Shown piece after piece: positions 36,635 to 44,584 of a stretch of DNA of 46,446 nt. The notes beneath the pieces were generated by a model. That model saw nothing but the letters and a program-made list of their open reading frames with translations, was not told the origin of the DNA and did no database searches. Made by a program: the position numbers and the translations under genes. Origin of the DNA: Gammaproteobacteria bacterium (GTDB lineage Bacteria; Pseudomonadota; Gammaproteobacteria; JAJPIJ01); the NCBI GenBank assembly GCA_022072255.1, contig JAJVHZ010000060.1:1-46446 (forward strand). Reading direction: 5' to 3'. The stretch's first letter is position 1. Each line of letters starts with the position of its first letter.

Positions 36635-37105
36635 TTACCCTGCGGAAAGGGACGGAGCCCCTCGGGCACGGGGCCTGACGTTCAGCATGGCCCCGTCGGT
36701 CGAAACGACCTCCACTATTGTGCCCGCCGGACAATCGGGGCCCTGGATGCGCCACATCGAATCGTCCACCCGGACGGTACCGAAGCCGTTGACGATTGGT
36801 TCGCCAAGAGTGAGCGTCCGGCCGATGTATTGCGCGGCCCGCCGGTTCAGTTGCGGCAGATCCGTAGGCAGCGGGTTGCGTCGCAGGTAGGTGCGCGCGA
36901 GCAATACGGTCACGATCGACAACACGGCGAAAGCCGCGATCTGCGCCTGCAGACCCAGCGCCGGCATCAACAAGACCGCTAGGCCGACGATGCCTGCGGA
37001 TATGCCCATCCACAGGAAGAACGCGCCCGGGATGAACATCTCGACGACAAGCAGCAGCACGCCGAGGACCCACCAATGCCAGTAATTCGGTTGCCATTCA
37101 CCCAT
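36635..37105 (-). CDS. NfeD family membrane protein
   Basis: 156 aa. Two or three membrane segments (about 10-28, 30-47 and 52-70) are followed by a C-terminal OB-like beta domain (about 88-150: IGRTLTLGEPIVNGFGTVRVDDSMWRIQGPDCPAGTIVEVV), the short NfeD form. NfeD proteins are membrane partners of SPFH/stomatin proteins. It overlaps the SPFH gene by 8 nt, so the two are translationally coupled, as expected for a pair forming membrane microdomain complexes. No serine protease domain is present. 215 nt of non-coding sequence separate it from the phasin gene. Confidence 0.93.
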   Translation of the reverse strand: MGEWQPNYWHWWVLGVLLLVVEMFIPGAFFLWMGISAGIVGLAVLLMPALGLQAQIAAFAVLSIVTVLLARTYLRRNPLPTDLPQLNRRAAQYIGRTLTLGEPIVNGFGTVRVDDSMWRIQGPDCPAGTIVEVVSTDGAMLNVRPRARGAPSLSAG

Positions 37106-38030
37106 TGCCGCCGCCTCCTTTCAGATGCGCGGCCTTCGCCAACTCCGCGATCCCGCTTACCGCGCCGATTACGTTGGCGGCCTCCAGCGGAACCATGATG
37201 ACCTTCTGATTGGGCGCCGCTGCGATATGCTGCAGCGCCTCGATGTATTTCTGCGCGACGAAGTAGTTGACGGCCTGCACATCGCCCTGGACGATGGCCT
37301 GCGAGAGCATCGTTGTCGCCTTCGCCTCGGCCTCGGCCGCGCGCTCGCGCGCCTCGGCGTCGCGGAATGCAGCCTCCTTGCGACCCTCGGCCTCGAGGAT
37401 GGCCGACTGTTTGTCGCCCTCGGCGCGCAGGATCTCCGCGGCGCGTTGCCCCTCGGCCTCGAGGATGGCGGCACGCTTGTCGCGTTCCGCCTTCATCTGC
37501 CGCGCCATGGAGTCGACGAGGTCTTTGGGAGGCGAAATGTCCTTGATCTCGATACGGGTCACCTTGATGCCCCACGGCGTGGTCGCGGCGTCAACCACGT
37601 GCAGCAGGCGGCTGTTGATGTCGTCGCGCTTGGAGAGCAGCTGATCGAGATCCATGGATCCCATCACGCTGCGGATGTTGGTCATCGTCAGGTTCAGCAC
37701 GGCCTGCTCCAGGTGCTCCACCTCGTAGGCAGCCTTGGCCGCCTCCAGAACCTGGAAGAAGACGATCCCGTCGACACGCACCATCGCGTTGTCCTGGGTG
37801 ATGACCTCTTGCGACGGGACGTCGAGCACCGTCTCCATCATGCTTATGCGTCGCCCTACGCGCTGCACCCAGGGCCAGATCCAGTGCAGCCCGGGACCAA
37901 GCGTGCGCGTGTACTGTCCGAAGGTTTCCACGGTGTATTCGTAGCCCTGCCGGACCGTGATGACTCCGCGCCAGAGATAGATGGCGGCGAAGACGAGCAA
38001 TACGACGACGAACGAGCCAGCGCCTTCCAT
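37098..38030 (-). CDS. SPFH/Band 7 (stomatin/QmcA-type) protein
   Basis: 310 aa. An N-terminal membrane segment (about 6-24, SFVVVLLVFAAIYLWRGVI) precedes the SPFH domain (IRQGYEYTVETFGQYTRTLGPGLHWIWPWVQRV; YEVEHLEQAVLNLTMTNIRSVMGSMDLDQLLSKRDDIN). A long Ala/Glu-rich coiled coil (about 175-250: ERDKRAAILEAEGQRAAEILRAEGDKQSAILEAEG) contains repeats close to 11-12 residues. It forms large oligomeric cages in the inner membrane. ATG 38030 is chosen because the membrane segment starts there; the open frame continues upstream to 38111. It is coupled to nfeD downstream and preceded by hvfC with a 77-nt gap. Confidence 0.94.
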   Translation of the reverse strand: MEGAGSFVVVLLVFAAIYLWRGVITVRQGYEYTVETFGQYTRTLGPGLHWIWPWVQRVGRRISMMETVLDVPSQEVITQDNAMVRVDGIVFFQVLEAAKAAYEVEHLEQAVLNLTMTNIRSVMGSMDLDQLLSKRDDINSRLLHVVDAATTPWGIKVTRIEIKDISPPKDLVDSMARQMKAERDKRAAILEAEGQRAAEILRAEGDKQSAILEAEGRKEAAFRDAEARERAAEAEAKATTMLSQAIVQGDVQAVNYFVAQKYIEALQHIAAAPNQKVIMVPLEAANVIGAVSGIAELAKAAHLKGGGGNG

Positions 38031-38107
38031 TGTTTGTCTCCGATTGAAGTCGAGCGGGAAGTATATCCGCGTTCCGGAATTGTGGCCCGCCGCGGCGTGC
38101 GGTCCGC

Positions 38108-38896
38108 TCAATGCCCGATGGAACGCCGCATATCTGCAATCAGGCCGTCCTGCAGCCAGCGCTTGAGCAGGCCCGCTGCCCGCAGCGCCGCATCCGCGCG
38201 GAGCTCCTCGAGGCGTTCACACACTTGCGCGAAAGTTCGGCCCGCGGCAAGAACCTCGAGGGTGACGGCCTCCTCGGGCTCCAGCGAGCGGAAGAAGGTC
38301 TCCAGCCCCTGACGCCAGATGAGCCAGCGCCCGGGGTGCGCGCCCGGCCTCGCCCCGAAGACCTCTTCGCCGGCCTTGTGCGCCTTCCACAGCTTCGGGA
38401 CCTCGAATTCGAAATGCAGTACGCGCACGCAAGGGTGCAGGATGAACCGCATTTCGGGCCAGTGCTCCGGGGCCAGCGCCGCGAGATCCTCGACCCGCAA
38501 GGTATCCCTGTCCGGAGAATCGAAGGCTGCCATCAGCGCCCATTCGAAGGCTGCCATCTCTGCCAGCCAGGGCTCTGCCGCCGTATCGCGGCTGGACTTC
38601 AAATGACCGCCCAGGGAGCCGCCGTACCACCGCAGGTTGTAGTAGGAACTACGGGTGCTCGTCATGTATTCACGCGCGATGCGGGCGAACCTCTCTTCAC
38701 CCAGCGTCGCCACCAGGACGGGATAGTCGACCTTCAATGCCCCGATGAGACGCAGGCGGTAGGCGTCGAAATAGACCCCGCGCCGCACCGCGACGTCCGC
38801 GCCACCGCTGTCGGCGAACACGCCTTCCACCGCCGACTCGTCCGCCTCCAGCAGGTAGCGCTGAAAACGCTCCTGCAGATCACGCAGCCGATGCAT
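38108..38896 (-). CDS. HvfC/DUF2063 family partner of HvfB
   Basis: 262 aa from ATG 38896; ATG 38923 is an alternative. The N-terminal half ([69 protein letters not shown]) is the DUF2063 domain; [14 protein letters not shown] follows, then a C-terminal alpha/beta part ending in [11 protein letters not shown]. The family is called putative DNA-binding in databases, but studied members act as peptide-recruiting partners of DUF692 enzymes. It overlaps hvfB by 17 nt, so production is coupled. A nearby precursor-peptide gene is not visible. Confidence 0.9.
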   Translation of the reverse strand: MHRLRDLQERFQRYLLEADESAVEGVFADSGGADVAVRRGVYFDAYRLRLIGALKVDYPVLVATLGEERFARIAREYMTSTRSSYYNLRWYGGSLGGHLKSSRDTAAEPWLAEMAAFEWALMAAFDSPDRDTLRVEDLAALAPEHWPEMRFILHPCVRVLHFEFEVPKLWKAHKAGEEVFGARPGAHPGRWLIWRQGLETFFRSLEPEEAVTLEVLAAGRTFAQVCERLEELRADAALRAAGLLKRWLQDGLIADMRRSIGH

Positions 38897-39719
38897 GTCC
38901 GAGCACGCGCGCGGCAGCAGCACGCGCCTTGTCGAGTTCGCCCGCCAATTCCGCCAACGACGGGATGTGGTCGTCGCGCTCGATCATGGTCGCGACCGGT
39001 CCGAAGCGCCGGATCGCCGCCTCATAGAGCTCCCAGACCGGATCCACGATCGGATGGTCGTGGGTGTCGACGATGTAGTTGGCGTGGCGGGTGTGGCCGG
39101 CAAGGTGGATCTGGCGCACGCGTCCGATCGGGATCGAGTCGATAAAGGTTGTCGGCTCGAAGCGGTGATTGAAACCGCTGACATAGATGTTGTTGACGTC
39201 CAGTAGGATCTCGCAATCGGCACGCTCCGCGACCTCGCGCAGGAACTCCCATTCCGTCATTGTGGAGGCCGAGTAGCTCACGTAGCTGGACACGTTTTCC
39301 AGGAGGACGCGGCGCCCGAGGAAATCCTGCACCGCGCCGACACGCTCCACGACGTGCGCCAGCGCCTCCTCCGTGTAAGGCAGTGGCATCAGGTCATGAA
39401 GATTGGTGTGCGCCACCCCGGTCCAGCAGAGGTGGTCGGAGATCCACCGGGGCCGACAGCGCCGCGCCAGCGCCTTCAGGCCTTTCAGGTACTGGCGATT
39501 GAGCGGGTCGGCGCTGCCTATGGACAGCGAAACGCCGTGCATGACCACTGGGTATCGCTCGGCGATGCGGTCCAGGTAGTACAACGGTTTGCCGCCGTCG
39601 ACCATGTAGTTCTCGGAGAGCACCTCGAACCAGTCGACGTCGTGATCTCCGGCGAGTACGGCCTCGTAGTGCACGGTGCGCAGGCCGAGACCGAAACCCA
39701 ATGAGGGGGCTGCGTTCAT
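38880..39719 (-). CDS. HvfB/DUF692 family multinuclear non-heme iron oxidative enzyme (MNIO)
   Basis: 279 aa TIM-barrel protein. Candidate metal ligands are visible in order: His61 (MHGVSLS), His96 (SDHLCW), Glu141 (LENVSSY), Asp174 (LDVNNIY), His185 (GFNHRF), His206 and His209 (IHLAGH), Asp218 and His220 (DTHDHP), and Glu247. Family members (MbnB, TglH and bufferin enzymes) bind two or three iron ions and modify cysteine-containing peptides, usually with a DUF2063-type partner; here that is the overlapping hvfC gene. ATG 39719 is fixed by the domain start. The open frame continues upstream but has no family similarity. The substrate is not evident: no Cys-rich precursor gene was found within the window. 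Confidence 0.92.
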   Translation of the reverse strand: MNAAPSLGFGLGLRTVHYEAVLAGDHDVDWFEVLSENYMVDGGKPLYYLDRIAERYPVVMHGVSLSIGSADPLNRQYLKGLKALARRCRPRWISDHLCWTGVAHTNLHDLMPLPYTEEALAHVVERVGAVQDFLGRRVLLENVSSYVSYSASTMTEWEFLREVAERADCEILLDVNNIYVSGFNHRFEPTTFIDSIPIGRVRQIHLAGHTRHANYIVDTHDHPIVDPVWELYEAAIRRFGPVATMIERDDHIPSLAELAGELDKARAAAARVLGHASAA

Positions 39720-39741
39720 CGACGCAAGGATAGCGCAATAA

Positions 39742-39767
39742 GCCGGATTACCGGCATGGATGCCCGG
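39742..39767 (-). promoter_or_regulatory. Overlapping hairpins in the hvfB leader
   Basis: GCCGG at 39742-39746 pairs with CCGGC at 39751-39755 around a 4-nt loop, followed on the minus strand by TTATT. CCGGCAT (39751-39757) can instead pair with ATGCCCGG (39760-39767, with a bulge). The two structures share CCGGC and so exclude one another. A 13-codon ORF ([13 protein letters not shown]) starts at the ATG between them on the minus strand and ends with TGA overlapping the hvfB start. It may be a terminator or leader control, or chance. Confidence 0.3.
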
Positions 39768-39841
39768 TGTCCCGTTAGGATTACAGCTACCCCCCGATCG
39801 CGGCGAGCCGCAGCGTCTGCCGCCCCGCTCTGCGAACGTTC

Positions 39842-40735
39842 TCAGGCGGCGAGCACGGCGAGGGTCTCCGCGAGCAAGGCCCCCGCCTCGCCGGTCATGG
39901 CGTCCTGGTCGTTGGCCGCGAGCGCTCCTATGAGGGCCACCGCCGCCGGGTCGATCTCCGCGGTGGGGCTGGTGGTTTCGCAGAAGCCGGCTATTCCCGA
40001 GCGGTTCGCCAGCACGTCGGCCACGTGCACGACTGCAGCCTCCAGCCTCGCCGCGTGGGCCTTGCCCGGTTCGTGGTGCCAGGTTGTTGCTTCGCACAAC
40101 GTCTCGGGAAGGTTCCAGGTGGCGAGCAGCAACCCCCCCAACTCGGCGTGCGTGAACCCCAGCACATCGCTCTCGGCATGGCATAGCACCTGTTCGTCTC
40201 CCTGCGCTGTCAACAGCAGTTCGCCGGCCACCTCCGGTAGGCTGCGATAAAGCACCAGGCTGCCGACATCGTGCAATAGCCCGGCGATGAACAGCCGCTC
40301 CGGGTGCAGGACCCCGCAATGCCTGCCGAGGAGCCGGGCGAGCAAGCCGGTGTAGATGGCGTGGCGCCAGAACACTTCCATGCTCACCAGCTTGCTCGGC
40401 AGATTGCGGAAGGTGCGCACCGCCGAGATCGCCAGGACCATGTTGTACAGTTCGCGTGTGCCGATGACGGTGATGGCGCGCGAGACGGTGTCCACGCGCG
40501 TGCGCAGTCCCACCGCGGCGCTGTTGACCAGGCGCAACAGCCTGGCGGTCAGGTTCGGGTCGCGAAGGATCACCTCGCCGAGGTCGTGGATGGAGCAATC
40601 CGGTGACTGCAGCAGCTCGGTCACCTTGATGCAGATGTCGGGTGGCGAGACCAGCCCCTGTACCGATGCGACCAGACCCTGTGCGGTCGGCCGACCGGTC
40701 GGTTCTTGGTGCACGGCGACGGATGGATGTCCCAT
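39842..40735 (-). CDS. HDOD domain protein
   Basis: 297 aa. The HDOD domain (about 25-230) shows [42 protein letters not shown], then [20 protein letters not shown] and [21 protein letters not shown], the degenerate HD motif in which catalytic HD residues are not all kept. HDOD proteins are usually regulators linked to cyclic-di-GMP, chemotaxis or virulence. The C-terminal region (about 225-297) is helical and without a known domain. It is 39 nt after the DUF1631 gene stop on the same strand and likely cotranscribed with it. Downstream lies the hvfB leader (122 nt). Confidence 0.88.
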   Translation of the reverse strand: MGHPSVAVHQEPTGRPTAQGLVASVQGLVSPPDICIKVTELLQSPDCSIHDLGEVILRDPNLTARLLRLVNSAAVGLRTRVDTVSRAITVIGTRELYNMVLAISAVRTFRNLPSKLVSMEVFWRHAIYTGLLARLLGRHCGVLHPERLFIAGLLHDVGSLVLYRSLPEVAGELLLTAQGDEQVLCHAESDVLGFTHAELGGLLLATWNLPETLCEATTWHHEPGKAHAARLEAAVVHVADVLANRSGIAGFCETTSPTAEIDPAAVALIGALAANDQDAMTGEAGALLAETLAVLAA

Positions 40736-40774
40736 TTTACGGATCCTCGTTGGAAAACCGGGCTATTGTCGTCA

Positions 40775-43432
40775 TTAGCGGCGGCGCGCGACCCAGGTTG
40801 AGGGGTCGAGCAGACGGGTGAAGGCGCGGTCCAGCATTGCCGCCGGCTGCTGTGTTACGCACGCCGTCCCCCGCCGGAAATCGGTCACGAGTCCGTTGCG
40901 CGTGCGATCCGCGAGTCGGCGACCGCTGCGGTCGGAGAACACATAGGTCTCCGTCTCCGGAGTGTAGTAGGTATACCGGCCGGCTACGGTCGTTCCATCC
41001 GGTTGCCTGAACTCCAGCCATGTGCCCGGCTCGAGCGACAACACCTGCAGAAGAAATTCGTCCTGCTGCTGGGCAACCACCGGGTTGCGGGTGTCGCCGA
41101 GGGTGAGCTCCTCGAACTCGAGATCCTGGGTCGCCGCGGCCTTCTCCTCCCTGCTGGCGTCCTGCGCGAACAGGCGATAGAAGGTGTTTGCCGTCATTTC
41201 CAGCACCGAACGCTCCTTGCGCGCGGCCTGCCCGGACGGCGGTGGCAGATCGGATGCCGGCGGCATCACCTCGGAGAGTTTCACTTCGTCTGACATGGCA
41301 AGTCGCTCCCGTAGTTTCTCGCCAGCGTTCTGCGCGATTTCCGGCAACGGCAGGGCCGACTCCGGTGCCGGTTGGTCGCTTTCAACGCCCTCGGGCGTCC
41401 GCACGATGCGCTCCGGCGCGGGCTGAACCGGGGCCGCTGTCTGCGATTCCGCGGTGGTACCGGTGTCGCCGGCGCCGCTCGCAAGCGCGCCGGCGAGCGG
41501 CTCGGTGATCTCGCGCGGCGCCGGGGGTTCGGGCGGCGATTCCGCGGCGATCATCTCCTCCACATCGCCGCTCATCTCGCCCGTGGTGATGTCGAGGATG
41601 TTCGGTTCCTCGTTCATCAGGGGTAGTGGATCCTGGACGGGCTTGGCGAGAAATTCGGTCAGTACGGGGACGCCAGCCTTCGCCGTCCCGGCGGGTTCCC
41701 CGCGCATCGCCTCGGCATGCGCCTTTTCGAGTTTCGAGAGAAAGCCGCTGCGTGCGACAGCGGGCATCGATATCTGCTCCATGCCTTGCTTCAGATTGGC
41801 AAGCAGTGTCGGCAGCAGCCGACCGAGTTTCTCGCGTTCTTCGCTTCTGCGCTTGGGCAGGGTGCTCCAGACCAGCTCGTCCATGGTGCGAATCGCCGTG
41901 CGCCAGGCGTCGCTGTCGACCCCCTCGGTGGTGAACTGCGTGATGAGCAGTCGGCGCCAGTGTGTCAGCAGAAAATTCCTCACGACCTCGGGTATGCCGT
42001 CCGGACGCAGCCGCGTGTCCAGCAGACTGCGCACCTGCTCCTTGGCCTGCTCAAGGCGCGCGCGGCCATCCAGCAACTTGGCCGTGCGGGAGGCGCGGAC
42101 CGTGGCCTCGCGCTTCAGTTCATCGAATGCCTTCGTCAGCGCCTCCACGCTGCGCGTGAAGATGCCGACGTCCTGGTCGAAATCGGAGACGATACGCTGC
42201 ACGACGTTTTCGACGAGATCGGCAACCTTCGCCTCCATGGTGGCGTCCCCGGCGGTCTCGACCGCAGTCTCGGCGATGAGATTGAGCAGGCGTCGTGCCG
42301 GGTGGGCCTTGCGCGAAAAGAACTCGCGGTCGATGAGGGCCACCTTCAGTATCGGGATCTGCAACCGGGCGAGCTTGGCGCGTATCCCCTCGGAGACGTT
42401 CTTGTCCTCGAGGATGTAGTCGAAAAGCATGGCGACGATGTCGATGGTCATGTCACCGGCCGGCCCCATCGCCGGCAATGACCCGGAGCGCTGCAGATCG
42501 ACCAGCAGGTGCGCCGCAACGCCAGAGGATTCCCCGCCGCTGCCCTCCGCATGGCGCTGCAAATGTGTCAGCGTACCCATGACCGCCGTGTCGAGCGGGA
42601 TCAGCGGCACCGTCCCACGCACGGAGTCCGGCTCGCCGGCGCCACGCAGCAGCTTCTCCAGCATCCCCATGATCTCGGTCTGAGAGGCCTGTGTTCCGGC
42701 GCTCCGCGCCGCGCCAGTACCGCCGCGTCCGCCGGCGAGCGGCTGGCGGCGGACCTCGGTCTGTATGGTCGGCAGCACGCCCTGCTGGATGAGGTGCTGG
42801 TTCACCGCGGTGTAGATGCCGGGGATGCCGCTGACGACGTAACGGTCGAACAGCTTCAGAACGATGAGCCTGGCCTTGATGTCGACGTCCAGGCCGTTGG
42901 CGGAATCGCGCGCGGCCTCGGCGATGCACGTGGGACCGAGCGGATTGTCCTCGGAGCTCAGGTCCGAGGTCTCGAGCAACACGGCGAGGCGCTTGTTGAG
43001 CGCAAAGAGCTCTTCACGACAGGCACTTGCAATCCTCTCGGCCAGCCCGGCGGTCGTAATGTCCTGTTCCATCGTCGCGTCGTCGAGCAGTGAGAGCTTT
43101 GTCGGCATGGCGGCGACGGCGGCACGCGAACCGCACCCGCGACGGCGACGTGCATCAAAACCGTTGCCAAAGCTGTCCACGAACACCGCGAACATCTGGT
43201 TGTGCTTCAGCCGCAACTCGCGCATCGCGTCGAAGTAAAGCGTCTGCTGCGCGTTCGTCTCGGCCTTCTCGGCAAATTCGAAGAGCACGTCGTCGGCCCG
43301 TTCGAGCATCTGCCGGAAAGCCTCCCCGAGGAGGCGCGCCGCGCATTCCCTGGCCGATCCAAGCAGCTGCGCGCGTCGCGGCGAGGCAACGGGGGCTACG
43401 GCGTCGCGGTCATTCATCGAGATCACATTCAT
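40775..43432 (-). CDS. DUF1631 family protein
   Basis: 885 aa, soluble, without signal peptide or membrane segments. The pattern ECAARLLGEAFRQMLERADDVLFEFAEKAETNAQQTLYFDAMRELR at the N terminus, then LSLLDDATMEQDI and RIASACREELFALNKRLAVLLE, matches the DUF1631 family. A linker rich in Pro/Ala/Glu (about 610-760) precedes a C-terminal module (about 780-885: FLLQVLSLEPGTWLEFRQPDGTTVAGRYTYYTPETETYVFSDRSG) that resembles a PilZ-like barrel, though the RxxxR and D/NxSxxG motifs are not clearly present. The function is unknown. It heads the probable two-gene unit with the HDOD gene. Confidence 0.85.
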   Translation of the reverse strand: MNVISMNDRDAVAPVASPRRAQLLGSARECAARLLGEAFRQMLERADDVLFEFAEKAETNAQQTLYFDAMRELRLKHNQMFAVFVDSFGNGFDARRRRGCGSRAAVAAMPTKLSLLDDATMEQDITTAGLAERIASACREELFALNKRLAVLLETSDLSSEDNPLGPTCIAEAARDSANGLDVDIKARLIVLKLFDRYVVSGIPGIYTAVNQHLIQQGVLPTIQTEVRRQPLAGGRGGTGAARSAGTQASQTEIMGMLEKLLRGAGEPDSVRGTVPLIPLDTAVMGTLTHLQRHAEGSGGESSGVAAHLLVDLQRSGSLPAMGPAGDMTIDIVAMLFDYILEDKNVSEGIRAKLARLQIPILKVALIDREFFSRKAHPARRLLNLIAETAVETAGDATMEAKVADLVENVVQRIVSDFDQDVGIFTRSVEALTKAFDELKREATVRASRTAKLLDGRARLEQAKEQVRSLLDTRLRPDGIPEVVRNFLLTHWRRLLITQFTTEGVDSDAWRTAIRTMDELVWSTLPKRRSEEREKLGRLLPTLLANLKQGMEQISMPAVARSGFLSKLEKAHAEAMRGEPAGTAKAGVPVLTEFLAKPVQDPLPLMNEEPNILDITTGEMSGDVEEMIAAESPPEPPAPREITEPLAGALASGAGDTGTTAESQTAAPVQPAPERIVRTPEGVESDQPAPESALPLPEIAQNAGEKLRERLAMSDEVKLSEVMPPASDLPPPSGQAARKERSVLEMTANTFYRLFAQDASREEKAAATQDLEFEELTLGDTRNPVVAQQQDEFLLQVLSLEPGTWLEFRQPDGTTVAGRYTYYTPETETYVFSDRSGRRLADRTRNGLVTDFRRGTACVTQQPAAMLDRAFTRLLDPSTWVARRR

Positions 43433-43702
43433 GGTCGCTGTCGCCTCTGGTTGTTGACGCAGGACTCCCGCGCAGGGCGCGTCACGGGAGCCTCGGCCAC
43501 TGGGGCCGACGCGTGCAGCGGGAATTGCGGCGCGCGCAGGCCAGAGTCAGGGTCTACGCTCAGGGAAAGCGGCGTCGAGAGGGGAAACTTTAGTTGGCGG
43601 ATCCGGGATACGTGACCGGATTCGCGAAAGCGCTCAACTCATTGACGGGTATGGCGGTGAGCGGCGGTAAGGCGCGCCGGCGCGCGCAACGCAGCGGCCA
43701 TT
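43433..43702. other. 270-bp intergenic region upstream of the DUF1631 gene
   Basis: This separates the DUF1631 start from the BrkB gene end. It contains a CTCCCG...CGGGAG inverted repeat around 43469-43497 and several GC-rich palindromes (GGCGCGCCGGCGCGC near 43673). No gene or RNA was recognised; it likely contains the DUF1631 promoter and the mgtE-brkB transcript end. Confidence 0.45.
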
Positions 43703-44569
43703 TCAGTGGCCGACGATGGGACCGCCACCGTTCTCCTTCTCGATCTTCTCCAGTTCGGCGATGAACTGTGCGCCGAGAAGCAGGATGATTGCCGCCGCCT
43801 CGAAGCTCAGCAACAGGACGACGATAGTGGCGGCCGAGCCATAAATGGTGTTGACCATGGAGACATTGGCGAAGTACCAGACGATGGTTCGCCGCACGAC
43901 CTCCCAGAGCACCGCGGCGACAAGTCCGCCGATGAGCGCGCGCCTGGGCGAGACCTTGGCCGCCGGCATGATCCAGTAGATCGCCGCGAACAGGATGACC
44001 AGTCCCAGGAACCCGCCGTAACTCAGTATCTGCGCGGAGGCGTCGGGAATGTCCCATCGGTGCCCGAGCAGCTGTACGCCGTGTACGGCCGCCGCCTCCA
44101 TGATCATTGTGGCGCCGGTGATGGTGAGCAGACCGCCCATCAGCAGGAGGATGAACAGTAGCGGCAGCAATGCCGAAACCCAGAAATGCCGCCGTGCCGG
44201 GGCGTGCGCGAAGATGATGGCGAAGGATTCCTCGATCGCGCGAAATGCGAAAGAGCTGAAGAACAGCAGCACAATGCCGCCGACGCCACCGATCAGATCG
44301 CGGTTCTCCCACAGCGCCCCGACGTCCTCGGCGAAGCCCGCGGCCCCCGGCGCCATCAGATCCAGTTCGTCGTAGACGATGGATACGAGCAGGTTCCGGT
44401 CGAAGAAGAACGCGGTCAGCGCGAACAGCACGGCGATCAGCGGCAGCATCGACAGCAGGGCGTTGTAGGCGATCGCGCCGGCAAGTAGCAGTCCCTTGTT
44501 GCGGCGAAAGTCGCGCAGTACGCAGCGCGTGACCATCCATGCCCCGCTCACCCAGCCTGTCATCTGCAT
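43703..44569 (-). CDS. YihY/BrkB family inner-membrane protein
   Basis: 288 aa, six membrane segments (about 30-55, 90-110, 125-150, 165-185, 195-215 and 230-265). The family signatures LLLAGAIAYNALLSMLPLIAVLFAL near the N terminus and ALIGGLVAAVLWEVVRRTIVWYFANVS near the C-terminal half are present. The family was misnamed ribonuclease BN; it is now regarded as a membrane protein, possibly a transporter or virulence factor, of unknown function. It starts 15 nt after the mgtE stop, so it is likely in the mgtE operon. Confidence 0.93.
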   Translation of the reverse strand: MQMTGWVSGAWMVTRCVLRDFRRNKGLLLAGAIAYNALLSMLPLIAVLFALTAFFFDRNLLVSIVYDELDLMAPGAAGFAEDVGALWENRDLIGGVGGIVLLFFSSFAFRAIEESFAIIFAHAPARRHFWVSALLPLLFILLLMGGLLTITGATMIMEAAAVHGVQLLGHRWDIPDASAQILSYGGFLGLVILFAAIYWIMPAAKVSPRRALIGGLVAAVLWEVVRRTIVWYFANVSMVNTIYGSAATIVVLLLSFEAAAIILLLGAQFIAELEKIEKENGGGPIVGH

Positions 44570-44584
44570 GCCGACAATCCGGTG

